Assembly: GCF_007714205.1 (NCBI RefSeq)
Contig: NZ_VMQU01000038.1
Coordinates: 1 to 43,759, forward strand
DNA length: 43,759 bases
Reading direction: 5' to 3'
Source: Mycobacterium helveticum
Lineage (GTDB): Bacteria; Actinomycetota; Actinomycetes; Mycobacteriales; Mycobacteriaceae
Shown here: one piece after another, positions 21,336 through 29,417 of the stretch
How positions within the stretch are numbered: the first letter of the stretch is position 1
Layout: every line of letters starts with the position of its first letter
Translations under genes and position numbers: made by a program
Notes under the pieces: model-generated
The model's input: only the letters and a program-made list of their open reading frames with translations
Databases searched by the model: none
Told to the model about the DNA's origin: nothing

Positions 21336-21599
21336 TCAGCTCAGGTAGCCCTCTACCTCGTCAGGCGGACGCACCTGGGCCTCGCGCGGGTCGCCGCCGC
21401 TGTCGCGCAGCGCGCGGCGTTGGCGCAGCAGGTCCCAGCATTGGTCGAGCTCGACTTCCAGCCGGCGCAGGCGTTCGTGTTCCTCGGACGCGGTGACGTC
21501 GCCGCGCTGCACCTGCGCCCGCAGGGCCTTCTCCTCGGCCACCAGCTCGCGGATGTGCCCCAGGGTTTCGCTGTCGGTCGGTTTGCTGCCGTTGCCCAT
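21336..21599 (-). CDS. DUF2630 small coiled-coil protein
   Basis: Charged cytoplasmic protein of 87 residues, mostly alpha-helical: HIRELVAEEKALRAQVQRG and RLRRLEVELDQCWDLLRQRRALRD form two helices like a helical hairpin or coiled coil. The C-terminal tail RPPDEVEGYLS is family-typical. Function unknown. It is upstream of and probably coupled to the oxidoreductase, and divergent from arfA. Ortholog of Rv0898c. Confidence 0.88.
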   Translation of the reverse strand: MGNGSKPTDSETLGHIRELVAEEKALRAQVQRGDVTASEEHERLRRLEVELDQCWDLLRQRRALRDSGGDPREAQVRPPDEVEGYLS

Positions 21600-21621
21600 C
21601 GCTCCAGTGTGCCCGACGTAA

Positions 21622-21649
21622 AGTCGCAGCGCTGCGGACTAGGTAGGCT
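21622..21649 (+). promoter_or_regulatory. Promoter and inverted repeat upstream of arfA
   Basis: A -10 candidate TAGGCT (21644-21649) is directly preceded by an imperfect inverted repeat centred on GCAGCGCTGC (21622-21640, flanks AGTC and GGACT). Transcription would start near 21656, leaving a leader of about 50 bases with AGGGGGCGGA before the GTG at 21707. Confidence 0.4.
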
Positions 21650-21706
21650 GCATATCGCCCGAAGAACTGGCGGGCACGGGGATGGAAATTGAGCTAGGGG
21701 GCGGAA

Positions 21707-22750
21707 GTGAGTTTAGGGACGGGTTTGAGCCGACCGCCCGAAACAAACGGCTCGCGGCGCAGTCCGGAAATGTTCCGGCGGTCGCTGGGTCGTCCCTGGC
21801 TGATCGCCCTCTTGGTCATTCCGTTGTCTTTTCGGCGATCGCTCGGACTGCCCTGGCTGATTGCCCTCGTCGTTATTCCTCTGCTGATAGCGGTGATCGG
21901 CTACGGGGCCCCGGACCGCCCCGCCGCCACCGGGGGGCCGACCGGGGTGGTCCCGACCTTGACACCGTCGAACAGGTCAAGCGCCCCGAAGTTGTCCTTG
22001 GCGCCGCTTTCTGTCGTCCGTAACGGCAACGACATCGCCCTGAGCGGCAATTTCCCCGATGATTCCGCCAAAACGGCGTTGATCGCCGCGATCGAGAACG
22101 CGCTGGGTCCGGGAATCAACATCATCGATCACACCATTGTCGACCCCAAAGTCGACTCACTCGACTTTGCAAACGCCGGAGTGTTTTTCAAAGACAGCGC
22201 GTCGATTCTCGATTTCAATCTCACGGTCAATGGCAACACCATCATCTTGGCGGGTACCGCCGGATCGCAGGACGAGAAGATGGCGGTGGAACGCGACGCG
22301 GCGACCACGTGGTCGGGTGTGAACGTGGTCGACAGCCTGGTGGTCACGGGACCGGCGTCGCCTGGCTCGCCTCCGCCGCCCCCCGCGGCGTGCCCAGATC
22401 TGCCCTCGGCCATCAACGCGGCGACGGGCGGGGAAATCCGATTCGGCGAAGACGGGTTCAGCTTGACCCCGGCCGACGAGCAAAGCCTCGGTGAGGTGGC
22501 GGACCAGCTCAGGGCATGTCCCACGGCGCGCGTGACGATCAACGGTTACAGCGATGACAACGGCACCGAGGCCATTAACATTGCGCTGAGCAGCCAGCGA
22601 GCCCAAAAAGTCGCTGACTTCCTGGCTGGCCGTGGCGTCCCGAGCGGCCAGTTGGTGGTCAAGGGCCTGGGTTCGGTCAACCCGGTGGCTCCCAACGACA
22701 CGGCCGAGGACCGCGCCAGGAATCGCCGCGTCGAAATAGTGGTCAGCTGA
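21707..22750 (+). CDS. arfA: Outer-membrane/peptidoglycan-associated protein ArfA (OmpATb)
   Basis: Protein of 347 residues linked in M. tuberculosis (Rv0899) to ammonia secretion and acid adaptation. Order: N-terminal basic stretch, membrane segment, Thr/Pro linker, BON-type domain (about 95-220), Pro-rich hinge (PGSPPPPPAACPDL) and C-terminal OmpA-like peptidoglycan-binding domain (TINGYSDDNGTEAINIALSSQR, ending ARNRRVEIVVS). The membrane segment is doubled here: FRRSLGRPWLIALLVIPLS is followed at once by FRRSLGLPWLIALVVIPLL, which accounts for most of the excess over the 326-residue M. tuberculosis protein. First gene of arfABC. Confidence 0.95.
   Translation: MSLGTGLSRPPETNGSRRSPEMFRRSLGRPWLIALLVIPLSFRRSLGLPWLIALVVIPLLIAVIGYGAPDRPAATGGPTGVVPTLTPSNRSSAPKLSLAPLSVVRNGNDIALSGNFPDDSAKTALIAAIENALGPGINIIDHTIVDPKVDSLDFANAGVFFKDSASILDFNLTVNGNTIILAGTAGSQDEKMAVERDAATTWSGVNVVDSLVVTGPASPGSPPPPPAACPDLPSAINAATGGEIRFGEDGFSLTPADEQSLGEVADQLRACPTARVTINGYSDDNGTEAINIALSSQRAQKVADFLAGRGVPSGQLVVKGLGSVNPVAPNDTAEDRARNRRVEIVVS
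21773..21886 (+). repeat. 57-bp tandem duplication within arfA membrane segment
   Basis: Copies at 21773-21829 and 21830-21886 encode near-identical 19-residue units (FRRSLGxPWLIALxVIPLx). Differences are mostly third-position, so the duplication is not brand new. Confidence 0.85.
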
Positions 22751-22761
22751 GGAGAAGCAGC

Positions 22762-22914
22762 ATGGATTTCATCGTCCAGTGGTTGTGGTATCTGCTGGCT
22801 TTCGTGGCGGGCTCGGCCGTCGCGTGGGTGATCACGACGAGAGTGATCAAACGCATCGCCGCCGGGAGGGTCCTCGCCGGTCTGAACGGCCAGGACACCG
22901 GGGTGCGGCCATGA
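22762..22914 (+). CDS. arfB: Small membrane protein ArfB
   Basis: Protein of 50 residues (MDFIVQWLWYLLAFV...), one transmembrane helix covering residues 5-25, then a basic amphipathic part (RVIKRIAAGRVLAGL). It is the same length as Rv0900. The ATG at 22762 has GGAGAAG seven bases upstream and lies 11 bases after arfA. Its stop overlaps the arfC start (ATGA). In M. tuberculosis it is needed together with ArfC for the arfA acid-response function. Confidence 0.9.
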   Translation: MDFIVQWLWYLLAFVAGSAVAWVITTRVIKRIAAGRVLAGLNGQDTGVRP

Positions 22915-23768
22915 GTCACGTGCACTGGTGGCTCGTCGGCCTGTCTTTCGTGATGGGCGTGGTGTTGACGTCCGCGCTGGTACTGCGCCCCGCCAAAGCC
23001 TCGTCGCCGTTGGAGGCGCCGGTGGGGGCCGCCATGGCGGGTGTTGCGGAGCCGCCGGGCCCACTGCCGACCACTCTCCAGTGGCCCACCGCGCAGGTAG
23101 CTGATGCTGTCGAGTTGTTCTCATCGACGGTTCAGGTTGCCGAGGAGTCGCCGTCGACGGAACCGGCGGTTGTTGCTGAGCCTATGCCCCGGAGAGTCTC
23201 CGGTATCGAGGACTTGTTGGTGGCGAAAGCCCCGGTTGCCGAAGAGCCGGAGGCCCCGGTCGTCGAGGCCCCGGTTGCCGAGGAGCCGGTCGTCGAGGAG
23301 CCGGTGACCGCGGAGTTCCCGGTGACCCGGGAGTCGCCATGGACGATGCGTCCGGTCACGCCGGTCCCGCCGAGAGAGGTTCCGCCCGCCGCGGCGGCGC
23401 CGGCGCCGGCGCCGTCGCCGTCGCGCAAGCCTCCGTCGGCGAAGAACGCTTCGCCCGTCAAGGCTCCGGCGAAGAAGGCTCCGCCCGCCAAAGCCCCGCC
23501 CGGGAAAAGGCCGCGGCCTGCCAAAGGCGCGCCGGCGAAGCGGCCGAAGCTGCCCTATGCGCCCTACGGTCCCGGCTCCGCGCGCGCCACTCCCGAGGGC
23601 GGCGGACCGTCGGGCTGGTTGGTGAAGGGCCGCTCGGATACCAGGCTCTTCTACACTCCCGACGACCCTGCCTACTACCTGACCGTCGCTCAGGTCTGGT
23701 TCAAGGACGAGCAGGCGGCCGTGCGGGCCGCGTTTACGCCGTGGCGCAACTCCTCCCGGAGGAAGTGA
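22911..23768 (+). CDS. arfC: ArfC with expanded Glu/Pro and Lys/Ala/Pro repeat regions
   Basis: Protein of 285 residues: a transmembrane anchor (HWWLVGLSFVMGVVLTSALVL), an acidic region with repeats of the type APVAEEPVVEEP (residues about 85-145), a strongly basic histone-like region (KAPAKKAPPAKAPPGKR, 175-215) and a conserved C-terminus (WLVKGRSDTRLFYTPDDPAYY). The C-terminal block is shared with Rv0901, which is only about 175 residues by my recollection, so the middle is expanded. Start: ATG at 22911 overlaps the arfB stop. Likely role: envelope partner of ArfA; the charged repeats may cross or bind the cell wall. Confidence 0.88.
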   Translation: MSHVHWWLVGLSFVMGVVLTSALVLRPAKASSPLEAPVGAAMAGVAEPPGPLPTTLQWPTAQVADAVELFSSTVQVAEESPSTEPAVVAEPMPRRVSGIEDLLVAKAPVAEEPEAPVVEAPVAEEPVVEEPVTAEFPVTRESPWTMRPVTPVPPREVPPAAAAPAPAPSPSRKPPSAKNASPVKAPAKKAPPAKAPPGKRPRPAKGAPAKRPKLPYAPYGPGSARATPEGGGPSGWLVKGRSDTRLFYTPDDPAYYLTVAQVWFKDEQAAVRAAFTPWRNSSRRK

Positions 23769-23850
23769 CCCGCGAAGTCGGCGGACAACAGCCCCACCGC
23801 CGCCCGAACCCGTGACTGGCAGGATTCGCCGGCTCGGCGGCGGGCCTGCG

Positions 23851-25191
23851 TCAGCAGGGCCCGGGCAGGCGCAGTACCAGCCGGGCGCCGCCCAGCGGGC
23901 TGTCCTCCAGCGATGCCGTGCCGCGGTGCAGCTTGGCCTGCTGGGCCACCAACGCCAGCCCCAGTCCCGACCCGGAATGCGAGGCCGTCGACCCGCGGGA
24001 GAACCGCTCGAACACCACGCGGCGCTCGCCTTCGGGCACCCCGCTCCCGTTGTCATCGACGGTGATCTCCACCCCGGCCCGCGAGCTGACGGCCGACAAC
24101 CGCACCCGGGTGGCGCCCCCGTGATTGACGGCGTTGGCGATCGCGTTGTCCACGGCAATGCGCAATCCCGCCGGCAGCCCCACGATGATGCAGGTGGGCG
24201 ATGGCACCAGCGAGACATCGAGGTCGGGGTAGACGCGGGTGGCGTCATGCGCGGCCCGGTCGAGCAGCTCGGTGATGTCGACGGGCACGTGGTCATCGGA
24301 GGTCGACAGTTCGCCCTGGGCCAACCGCTCCAGCGCGCTCAGGGTGGCCTCGATCCGCGACTGGGTGCGTACGACGTCGCCCAGCACCTCCTTGCGTTGG
24401 TCCTCGGCCAGGTCCAGGGTCGACAACACCTCGAGATTGGTGCGCATCGCGGTCAGCGGAGTGCGCAGCTCGTGCGAGGACACGGCCGCGAAATCGCGGG
24501 CCGACGCGAGCGCCTCCTTGGTGCGGTTCTGCTCCCTCCAGATCCGCTGGAGCATGCCCCGCATCGCTTCGGCGATTTCCACCGCCTCGCTGGCGCCGTG
24601 CACCTCCACCCGGGGTGCCTCGTCGCCCGCGTCGATCGAGCGGGTCTGCTGGGCGAGCTGTTTGAACGGCCGCACCGCGAAGGCCGCCAGCAGCCAGGCG
24701 AACACCGCCGCCGCTCCGATGGCGAAACCGCAGATCAGCAGCACCCGGCGGTGCAGGTTGTTGGTCTCGGCGATGGTGGTGTCATACGTCGCGCCCACGG
24801 CCAGCGACGTGGGCTGCGGGCCCGGGATCTCCACCGTGCGCACCCGGTAGCGCACGCCGTGCACATAGGTGTCGGCGTAGTCGACGTGCAGTTTCGGCAA
24901 TGTGACGCTCGAATTGGATTTGACCAGGCCGCCGCGCCGGACCGTGATGATGGCGTCCTGGTCGTTGGGCGTCCGCGGTATCTCGTCCAGGCCGCGCGGC
25001 ACGAACGGGATCGCAAAACCCGCGGCCTCGTCGAGTCGGCGGTCCAGCCGCTCCTTGCGGTCGTTGGTGATCCCGACCCAGACGACGGTGCCGACGATGA
25101 GCACCGGAATCGCGGCGCCGATGACCGTCGCGACGACGACCCGCGTTCGCAGCGAGGGCGTACGGGCGAAGATCCGCGACAAAATACGCAT
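23851..25191 (-). CDS. prrB: Sensor histidine kinase PrrB
   Basis: Membrane kinase of 446 residues, exactly the length of Rv0902c. Two transmembrane segments (about 20-42 and 150-172) enclose an external sensor domain; a HAMP linker follows (AVRPFKQLAQQTRSIDAG). Kinase motifs are SSHELRTPLTAMRTN (phosphorylated His), N box DNAIANAVNHGG, and G boxes DDNGSGVPEG and SGSGLGLAL. It phosphorylates PrrA. A GTG at 25212 overlapping the prrA stop (GTGA) would add seven residues and is possible. The Prr system is essential in M. tuberculosis and acts in early intracellular growth and nitrogen limitation. Confidence 0.95.
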   Translation of the reverse strand: MRILSRIFARTPSLRTRVVVATVIGAAIPVLIVGTVVWVGITNDRKERLDRRLDEAAGFAIPFVPRGLDEIPRTPNDQDAIITVRRGGLVKSNSSVTLPKLHVDYADTYVHGVRYRVRTVEIPGPQPTSLAVGATYDTTIAETNNLHRRVLLICGFAIGAAAVFAWLLAAFAVRPFKQLAQQTRSIDAGDEAPRVEVHGASEAVEIAEAMRGMLQRIWREQNRTKEALASARDFAAVSSHELRTPLTAMRTNLEVLSTLDLAEDQRKEVLGDVVRTQSRIEATLSALERLAQGELSTSDDHVPVDITELLDRAAHDATRVYPDLDVSLVPSPTCIIVGLPAGLRIAVDNAIANAVNHGGATRVRLSAVSSRAGVEITVDDNGSGVPEGERRVVFERFSRGSTASHSGSGLGLALVAQQAKLHRGTASLEDSPLGGARLVLRLPGPC

Positions 25192-25208
25192 GACCTGCTT
25201 CGATTCGG

Positions 25209-25919
25209 TCACTGCATGCGCAGCACGAACCCGACCCCGCGAACGGTGTGCAGCAGGCGGGGGCCGCCGTTGGCCTCCAGCTTGCGGCGCAGGTACCCGA
25301 TGAACACGTCGACGACGTTGGTGTCGGCGGCGAAGTCGTAACCCCACACCAGCTCCAGCAGCTGAGCGCGGGACAGCACCGCGGTCTTGTGCTCGGCCAG
25401 CACCGCCAACAGGTCGAACTCCCGCTTGGTCAGGTCGACGTCGAGGCCGTTGACGCGGGCCCGTCGGCCCGGGATGTCGACTTCCAGCGGGCCCACGGTG
25501 ATGGTTTCCGACGAGGACGTCGCGGTCGCGCCGCGACGGCGCAGCAGCGCCTTGACCCGCGCCACCAGCTCGGCCAGCACGAACGGCTTGACCAGGTAGT
25601 CGTCGGCGCCGGCTTCCAGCCCCGCCACCCGGTCGTCGACCGAGCTGCGGGCGGACAGCACGCAGACCGGCACGTCGTTGTCCATGGCGCGCAGTGCGGT
25701 GACCACGCTGACCCCGTCCAGGACGGGCATGTTGATGTCGAGCACGATCGCGTCCGGGCGCGTCTCGGTCGCGCTGCGCAAGGCCTCGGCGCCGTCGACC
25801 GCCGTCGAGACCTCGAAGCCGGACAGGCGCAGACCGCGTTCCAACGAGGCAAGCACGTCGGAGTCGTCGTCGACGACCAAAACCCGAGGTGAGGTCGCAC
25901 CAGTGTCCATGCCGACCAT
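25209..25919 (-). CDS. prrA: Response regulator PrrA
   Basis: OmpR-family response regulator of 236 residues, same length as Rv0903c. Receiver domain: [18 protein letters not shown] (acidic pocket), phospho-acceptor Asp in [13 protein letters not shown], Ser/Thr switch in VLSARSS and Lys in DDYLVKPF. C-terminal winged helix: [18 protein letters not shown] and [15 protein letters not shown]. The ATG at 25919 gives [14 protein letters not shown], as in the ortholog. It is transcribed upstream of and coupled to prrB. Confidence 0.96.
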   Translation of the reverse strand: MVGMDTGATSPRVLVVDDDSDVLASLERGLRLSGFEVSTAVDGAEALRSATETRPDAIVLDINMPVLDGVSVVTALRAMDNDVPVCVLSARSSVDDRVAGLEAGADDYLVKPFVLAELVARVKALLRRRGATATSSSETITVGPLEVDIPGRRARVNGLDVDLTKREFDLLAVLAEHKTAVLSRAQLLELVWGYDFAADTNVVDVFIGYLRRKLEANGGPRLLHTVRGVGFVLRMQ

Positions 25920-25980
25920 CTTGCCGGATTTCCGTCGTCGACCGTGGGAGGCGGCGGGAAAGTCGCGCTGGCAGGTCCGA

Positions 25981-27525
25981 TCAGGCCTCTGCCCGCGAGC
26001 CGTTACCCTGCAAGCCGATGCCCTGCAAGCCGACGCGCCGATAGCGTCGCAGCCGCGTGGCCAGCCGCTGGCCGTCCGGCACGCGCCGCAACGCGTGCAG
26101 CTCGGCGGCGATGGCGCGCGACATTCGCTCGCTGAACGCGGCCGGCTCGTCGGCGGCGTCGGGCTCCTCCGGCACCACGACGTCGACGATCCCGGCGGCC
26201 AGCAACTCGACCGAGCGGATCCCCTGCGTCGCGGCGAGCTCGGCGGCGTGCTCGGTGTCCCGGAAGACGATCGCGCTGGCACCCTCCGGTGGTAGCGGCG
26301 CCAGCCAGCCGTGCAGGGCGGCCAGCACCCGGTCGGCGGGCACCATCGCCAGCGCCGGCCCGCCGCTGCCCTGTCCCAGCAGCACCGACACGGTCGGGGT
26401 GTCCAGCGTCACGAGCTCGGCGAGGCACTGGGCGATCTGGGTGGCCAGCCCGCCCTGCTCGGCCTCGGCCGACAGCGCGGGCCCGGCCGTGTCGATCACC
26501 AGCACCAGGGGCAGGCGCAGCTCGGCGGCCAGCGCCATGCCGCGCCGGGCCTCCCGCAGCGCGGCCGGCCCGATCCCGCCCTTCTCCAACCCGCCGGCAC
26601 CTCGCTGCTGGCCGAGGACCACCGCGGGCTGCCCGGCGAATCGCGCCAGCGCCAGCAGGGTGGTCGCCACGCCCCCGCGAGCGGGAGGTGCCCCCACGCC
26701 CTCGGTGCCGGACAACAGCACGAGGTCGCTCGCGCCGTGCTGCAACAGGTACCGCACACCCGGCCGGTCCGGCCGCCGGGACGCCACCACCGAATCCCAC
26801 GCCGGCACATCGGCCATCGGTTCGGCCGGCGCCGGGTCCGGCAGCGGGTCCGCGGGGTCGGCGATGACCCGCAGCGCACGACCCAGCATCTGCCGCAGCT
26901 CGTCGAGGGCGACGACCCCGTCGAGCACTCCGTGCCGTTGCAGGTTTTCCGCGGTCTGCACACCTTCCGGGAAGGGTTCGCCGTAAAGCAGCTCGTACAC
27001 GCGCGGGCCCAGGAAACCGATCAGGGCTCCCGGCTCGGCGACGGTGACATGACCCAGCGACCCCCACGACGCGAACACCCCGCCGGTCGTCGGGTGGCGC
27101 AGGTACACCAGGTAGGGCAGGTGCGCCTGTTTGTGCAGCCGGACCGCGGCCGCGATCTTGACCATCTGCAGGAACGCGACCGTGCCCTCCTGCATGCGGG
27201 TGCCGCCGGAACTCGGCGAGGCCAGCAGCGGCAGTCGCTCGGCGGTGGCCCGCTCGACCGCGGCGGTGATGCGTTCGGCCGCGGCCACCCCGATCGAGCC
27301 GCCCAGGAAGCCGAACTCGCAGACCACCACCGCCACCCGGCGCCCGAGGATGCGGCCCTCGCCGGTGAGCACCGATTCGTCCAGCCCGGTGGCGGCCCGG
27401 GCGTCGGCCAGTTCCCGCGCATAGGACTCGCCGAACGGCAGCGGCGGCGGCGCGCTGTCCCAGCTGAGAAAGGACCCCTCGTCGAGCACCGCGTCCCGGA
27501 GTTGACCGGCCGTGATACGACTCAC
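25981..27525 (-). CDS. accD3: Acyl-CoA carboxylase beta-subunit-like protein AccD3
   Basis: Carboxyltransferase-fold protein of 514 residues with two crotonase-like halves. N half: [30 protein letters not shown] and [14 protein letters not shown], as in AccD proteins. C half: [18 protein letters not shown] and [16 protein letters not shown]. It would transfer CO2 from biotin to an acyl-CoA, but no AccA partner is nearby and its substrate is not established. A short palindromic repeat at 26672-26697 inserts about nine residues (VGAPPARGG) between the halves relative to Rv0904c as I recall it. The GTG at 27525 gives [10 protein letters not shown], the family start. Divergent from echA6. Confidence 0.92.
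   Translation of the reverse strand: MSRITAGQLRDAVLDEGSFLSWDSAPPPLPFGESYARELADARAATGLDESVLTGEGRILGRRVAVVVCEFGFLGGSIGVAAAERITAAVERATAERLPLLASPSSGGTRMQEGTVAFLQMVKIAAAVRLHKQAHLPYLVYLRHPTTGGVFASWGSLGHVTVAEPGALIGFLGPRVYELLYGEPFPEGVQTAENLQRHGVLDGVVALDELRQMLGRALRVIADPADPLPDPAPAEPMADVPAWDSVVASRRPDRPGVRYLLQHGASDLVLLSGTEGVGAPPARGGVATTLLALARFAGQPAVVLGQQRGAGGLEKGGIGPAALREARRGMALAAELRLPLVLVIDTAGPALSAEAEQGGLATQIAQCLAELVTLDTPTVSVLLGQGSGGPALAMVPADRVLAALHGWLAPLPPEGASAIVFRDTEHAAELAATQGIRSVELLAAGIVDVVVPEEPDAADEPAAFSERMSRAIAAELHALRRVPDGQRLATRLRRYRRVGLQGIGLQGNGSRAEA
26672..26697. repeat. Short palindromic dispersed repeat, copy 2 (inside accD3)
   Basis: CCCCCGCGAGCGGGAGGTGC followed by CCCCAC matches copy 1 (6684-6709) in 19 or more of 24 positions, with the constant block GGGAGGTGCCCCC. 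It lies in frame in the hinge of accD3. Confidence 0.6.
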
Positions 27526-27539
27526 GACACGAGGGTATA

Positions 27540-27545
27540 TAGGGT
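27540..27545 (+). promoter_or_regulatory. -10 box of a leaderless promoter for echA6
   Basis: TAGGGT within the AT-rich TATATAGGGT lies seven bases before the ATG at 27553, predicting transcription from the start codon. The divergent accD3 GTG is only 28 bases away, so the two promoters must overlap. Confidence 0.5.
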
Positions 27546-27552
27546 GGCCACC

Positions 27553-28284
27553 ATGATCGGTGTCACCCAGGTCGAAGCCGTTTTGACCATTGAGCTGCAA
27601 CGACCCGAGCGCCGCAACGCCCTGAACTCCCAGCTCGTCGAGGACCTGCGGGAGGTCTTCCAGAAGGCGGGCGACGGGACGGTCCGGGCGATCGTGCTCA
27701 CCGGGCAGGGCACCGCGTTCTGCGCCGGCGCCGACCTGAGCGGTGACGCGTTCGCGGCCGACTACCCCGACAGGCTCATCGAACTGCACAGGTTGATGGA
27801 CGCCACCCTGATCCCGGTGATCGGCGCCGTCAACGGCCCCGCCGTCGGCGCGGGCCTGCAGCTGGCCATGCGCTGCGACCTGCGGGTCGTCGCACCCGAA
27901 GCGTTCTTCCAGTTCCCGACTTCGAAGTACGGTCTGGCCCTGGATAATTGGAGCATCCGCCGACTGGCCTCGCTGGTCGGTCACGGGCGGGCCAGCGCGA
28001 TGCTGCTGACCGCGGAGAAGCTGACCGCCGAGACGGCGATGCAGACCGGGATGGCCAACCGCATCGGGACGCTCGCCGACGCCCAGGCGTGGGCCGCCGA
28101 GATCGCCGGCCTGGCCCCGCTGGCCATCCAGCACGCCAAGCGGGTGCTCAACGACGACGGTGCCATGGATGACCAGCTGCCGGTGCACAAGGAGCTCTTC
28201 GACAAGGCGTGGGCGAGCCAGGACGTCATCGAGGCCCAGGTCGCCCGTGTCGAGAAGCGGCCACCCAACTTCACGGGAGCCTGA
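27553..28284 (+). CDS. echA6: Enoyl-CoA hydratase-like protein EchA6
   Basis: Crotonase-fold protein of 243 residues, same length as Rv0905. Oxyanion-hole segments are [12 protein letters not shown] and [19 protein letters not shown]. As I recall, the M. tuberculosis ortholog lacks hydratase catalytic residues, binds long acyl-CoAs, feeds the FAS-II/mycolate pathway and is the target of tetrahydropyrazo-pyrimidine inhibitors; the same is inferred here. The frame is open far upstream, but the ATG at 27553 coincides with the leaderless promoter. The metallo-hydrolase follows after 5 bases. Confidence 0.93.
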   Translation: MIGVTQVEAVLTIELQRPERRNALNSQLVEDLREVFQKAGDGTVRAIVLTGQGTAFCAGADLSGDAFAADYPDRLIELHRLMDATLIPVIGAVNGPAVGAGLQLAMRCDLRVVAPEAFFQFPTSKYGLALDNWSIRRLASLVGHGRASAMLLTAEKLTAETAMQTGMANRIGTLADAQAWAAEIAGLAPLAIQHAKRVLNDDGAMDDQLPVHKELFDKAWASQDVIEAQVARVEKRPPNFTGA

Positions 28285-28289
28285 CGGTC

Positions 28290-29408
28290 ATGGTGCGGGG
28301 GGCGCTGCGGCTGGCCGCGGGCACGGCCTCGCTGGCCGCCGGCGGCTGGGTCGTGCGCGCGCTGCACGGCGCACCGATCGCGCTGGGTGCCGACCCCGCC
28401 GCGATCCGGGCGGTGGCGGAGCGCTCGCCGCACTACCGCGACGGGGTCTTCGTCAACCTCGACCCGGTCTCGATGTTCACCATGGACCGCGAGCAGCTGA
28501 GGCTGGTCGCGTGGGAACTGGTGGCCGGACGCGCCAAAAGCCGTCCCCAGGCCGCGATCCCGTTGGGTGCGCCCGGAATCTTCGACAACGACTCCGGCCG
28601 GCTGGCCGTGAGCTGGTTCGGTCATTCCACGGCGCTGCTGGAGATCGACGGCTACCGGGTGCTGACCGATCCGGTGTGGAGCCGACGGTGCTCGCCGTCG
28701 GACGTGGTCGGCCCGGAGCGGCTGCATCCGCCACCGGTGCAGCTGGAGGCGCTGCCCGCCCTCGACGCGGTGGTCATCAGCCACGACCACTACGACCACC
28801 TCGACATCGACACCGTCACCAAGCTCGCGCGGACGCAGCGGGCCCCGTTCTTCGTGCCGCTTGGGGTGGGCGCACACCTGCGCGCGTGGGGCATACCCGA
28901 ACACCGCGTCGTCGAGCTCGACTGGAACCAGAGCGCCCGGGTCGACGAACTCACCTTGACCTGCGCTCCGGCGCGGCACTTCTCGGGACGTTTCCTGGAC
29001 CGCAACACCACACTGTGGGCGTCGTGGGCGATGGTCGGACCGCGTCATCGCGCCTATTTCGGCGGCGACACCGGCTACACGGAGAGCTTCGCCCGCATCG
29101 GCGCCGATCACGGGCCCTTCGACCTGACCCTGCTGCCCATCGGCGCCTACAACCCGGCCTGGCCGGACGTCCACATGAACCCCGAGGAGGCGGTGCGCGC
29201 CCACCTCGACCTGACGACCGCCGGGTCGGGCCTGCTGGTGCCCGTCCACTGGGGCACGTTCCGCCTCGCGCCGCATCCCTGGGCGGAGCCGGTCGAGCGC
29301 CTGCTCGAGGCCGCGGAAGCCGCGGGCGTCGAGGTGGCGGTCCCGGTGCCCGGGCAACGCATCGACCCGTCCGGGTGGACGAGCACCGACCCCTGGTGGC
29401 GGCTTTGA
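28290..29408 (+). CDS. Metallo-beta-lactamase-fold hydrolase (NAPE-PLD-like)
   Basis: Protein of 372 residues, equal to Rv0906. An N-terminal hydrophobic stretch (LRLAAGTASLAAGGWVV) may anchor it to the membrane. The hydrolase fold shows WFGHSTALLEIDG, the zinc motif SHDHYDHLD (HxHxDH, about residues 165-170), a third ligand in CAPARHFSGR, YFGGDTGYTE (Asp) and LLVPVHWGTF (His). The closest known family hydrolyses N-acylphosphatidylethanolamine, so a phospholipid substrate is plausible. It is cotranscribed with echA6. Confidence 0.92.
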   Translation: MVRGALRLAAGTASLAAGGWVVRALHGAPIALGADPAAIRAVAERSPHYRDGVFVNLDPVSMFTMDREQLRLVAWELVAGRAKSRPQAAIPLGAPGIFDNDSGRLAVSWFGHSTALLEIDGYRVLTDPVWSRRCSPSDVVGPERLHPPPVQLEALPALDAVVISHDHYDHLDIDTVTKLARTQRAPFFVPLGVGAHLRAWGIPEHRVVELDWNQSARVDELTLTCAPARHFSGRFLDRNTTLWASWAMVGPRHRAYFGGDTGYTESFARIGADHGPFDLTLLPIGAYNPAWPDVHMNPEEAVRAHLDLTTAGSGLLVPVHWGTFRLAPHPWAEPVERLLEAAEAAGVEVAVPVPGQRIDPSGWTSTDPWWRL

Positions 29409-29417
29409 GCGCGGATT

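Noticed and set aside
22300..22500. Small frames within arfA
   Set aside because: Shadows of the arfA coding frame without start signals.
23100..23500. Repeats in arfC considered as a CRISPR or VNTR array
   Set aside because: Repeat units are short, imperfect and coding, with no regular spacers.
26311..27552. Long upstream extension of the echA6 frame
   Set aside because: It is antisense to accD3, and echA6 has a leaderless promoter directly before the ATG at 27553.
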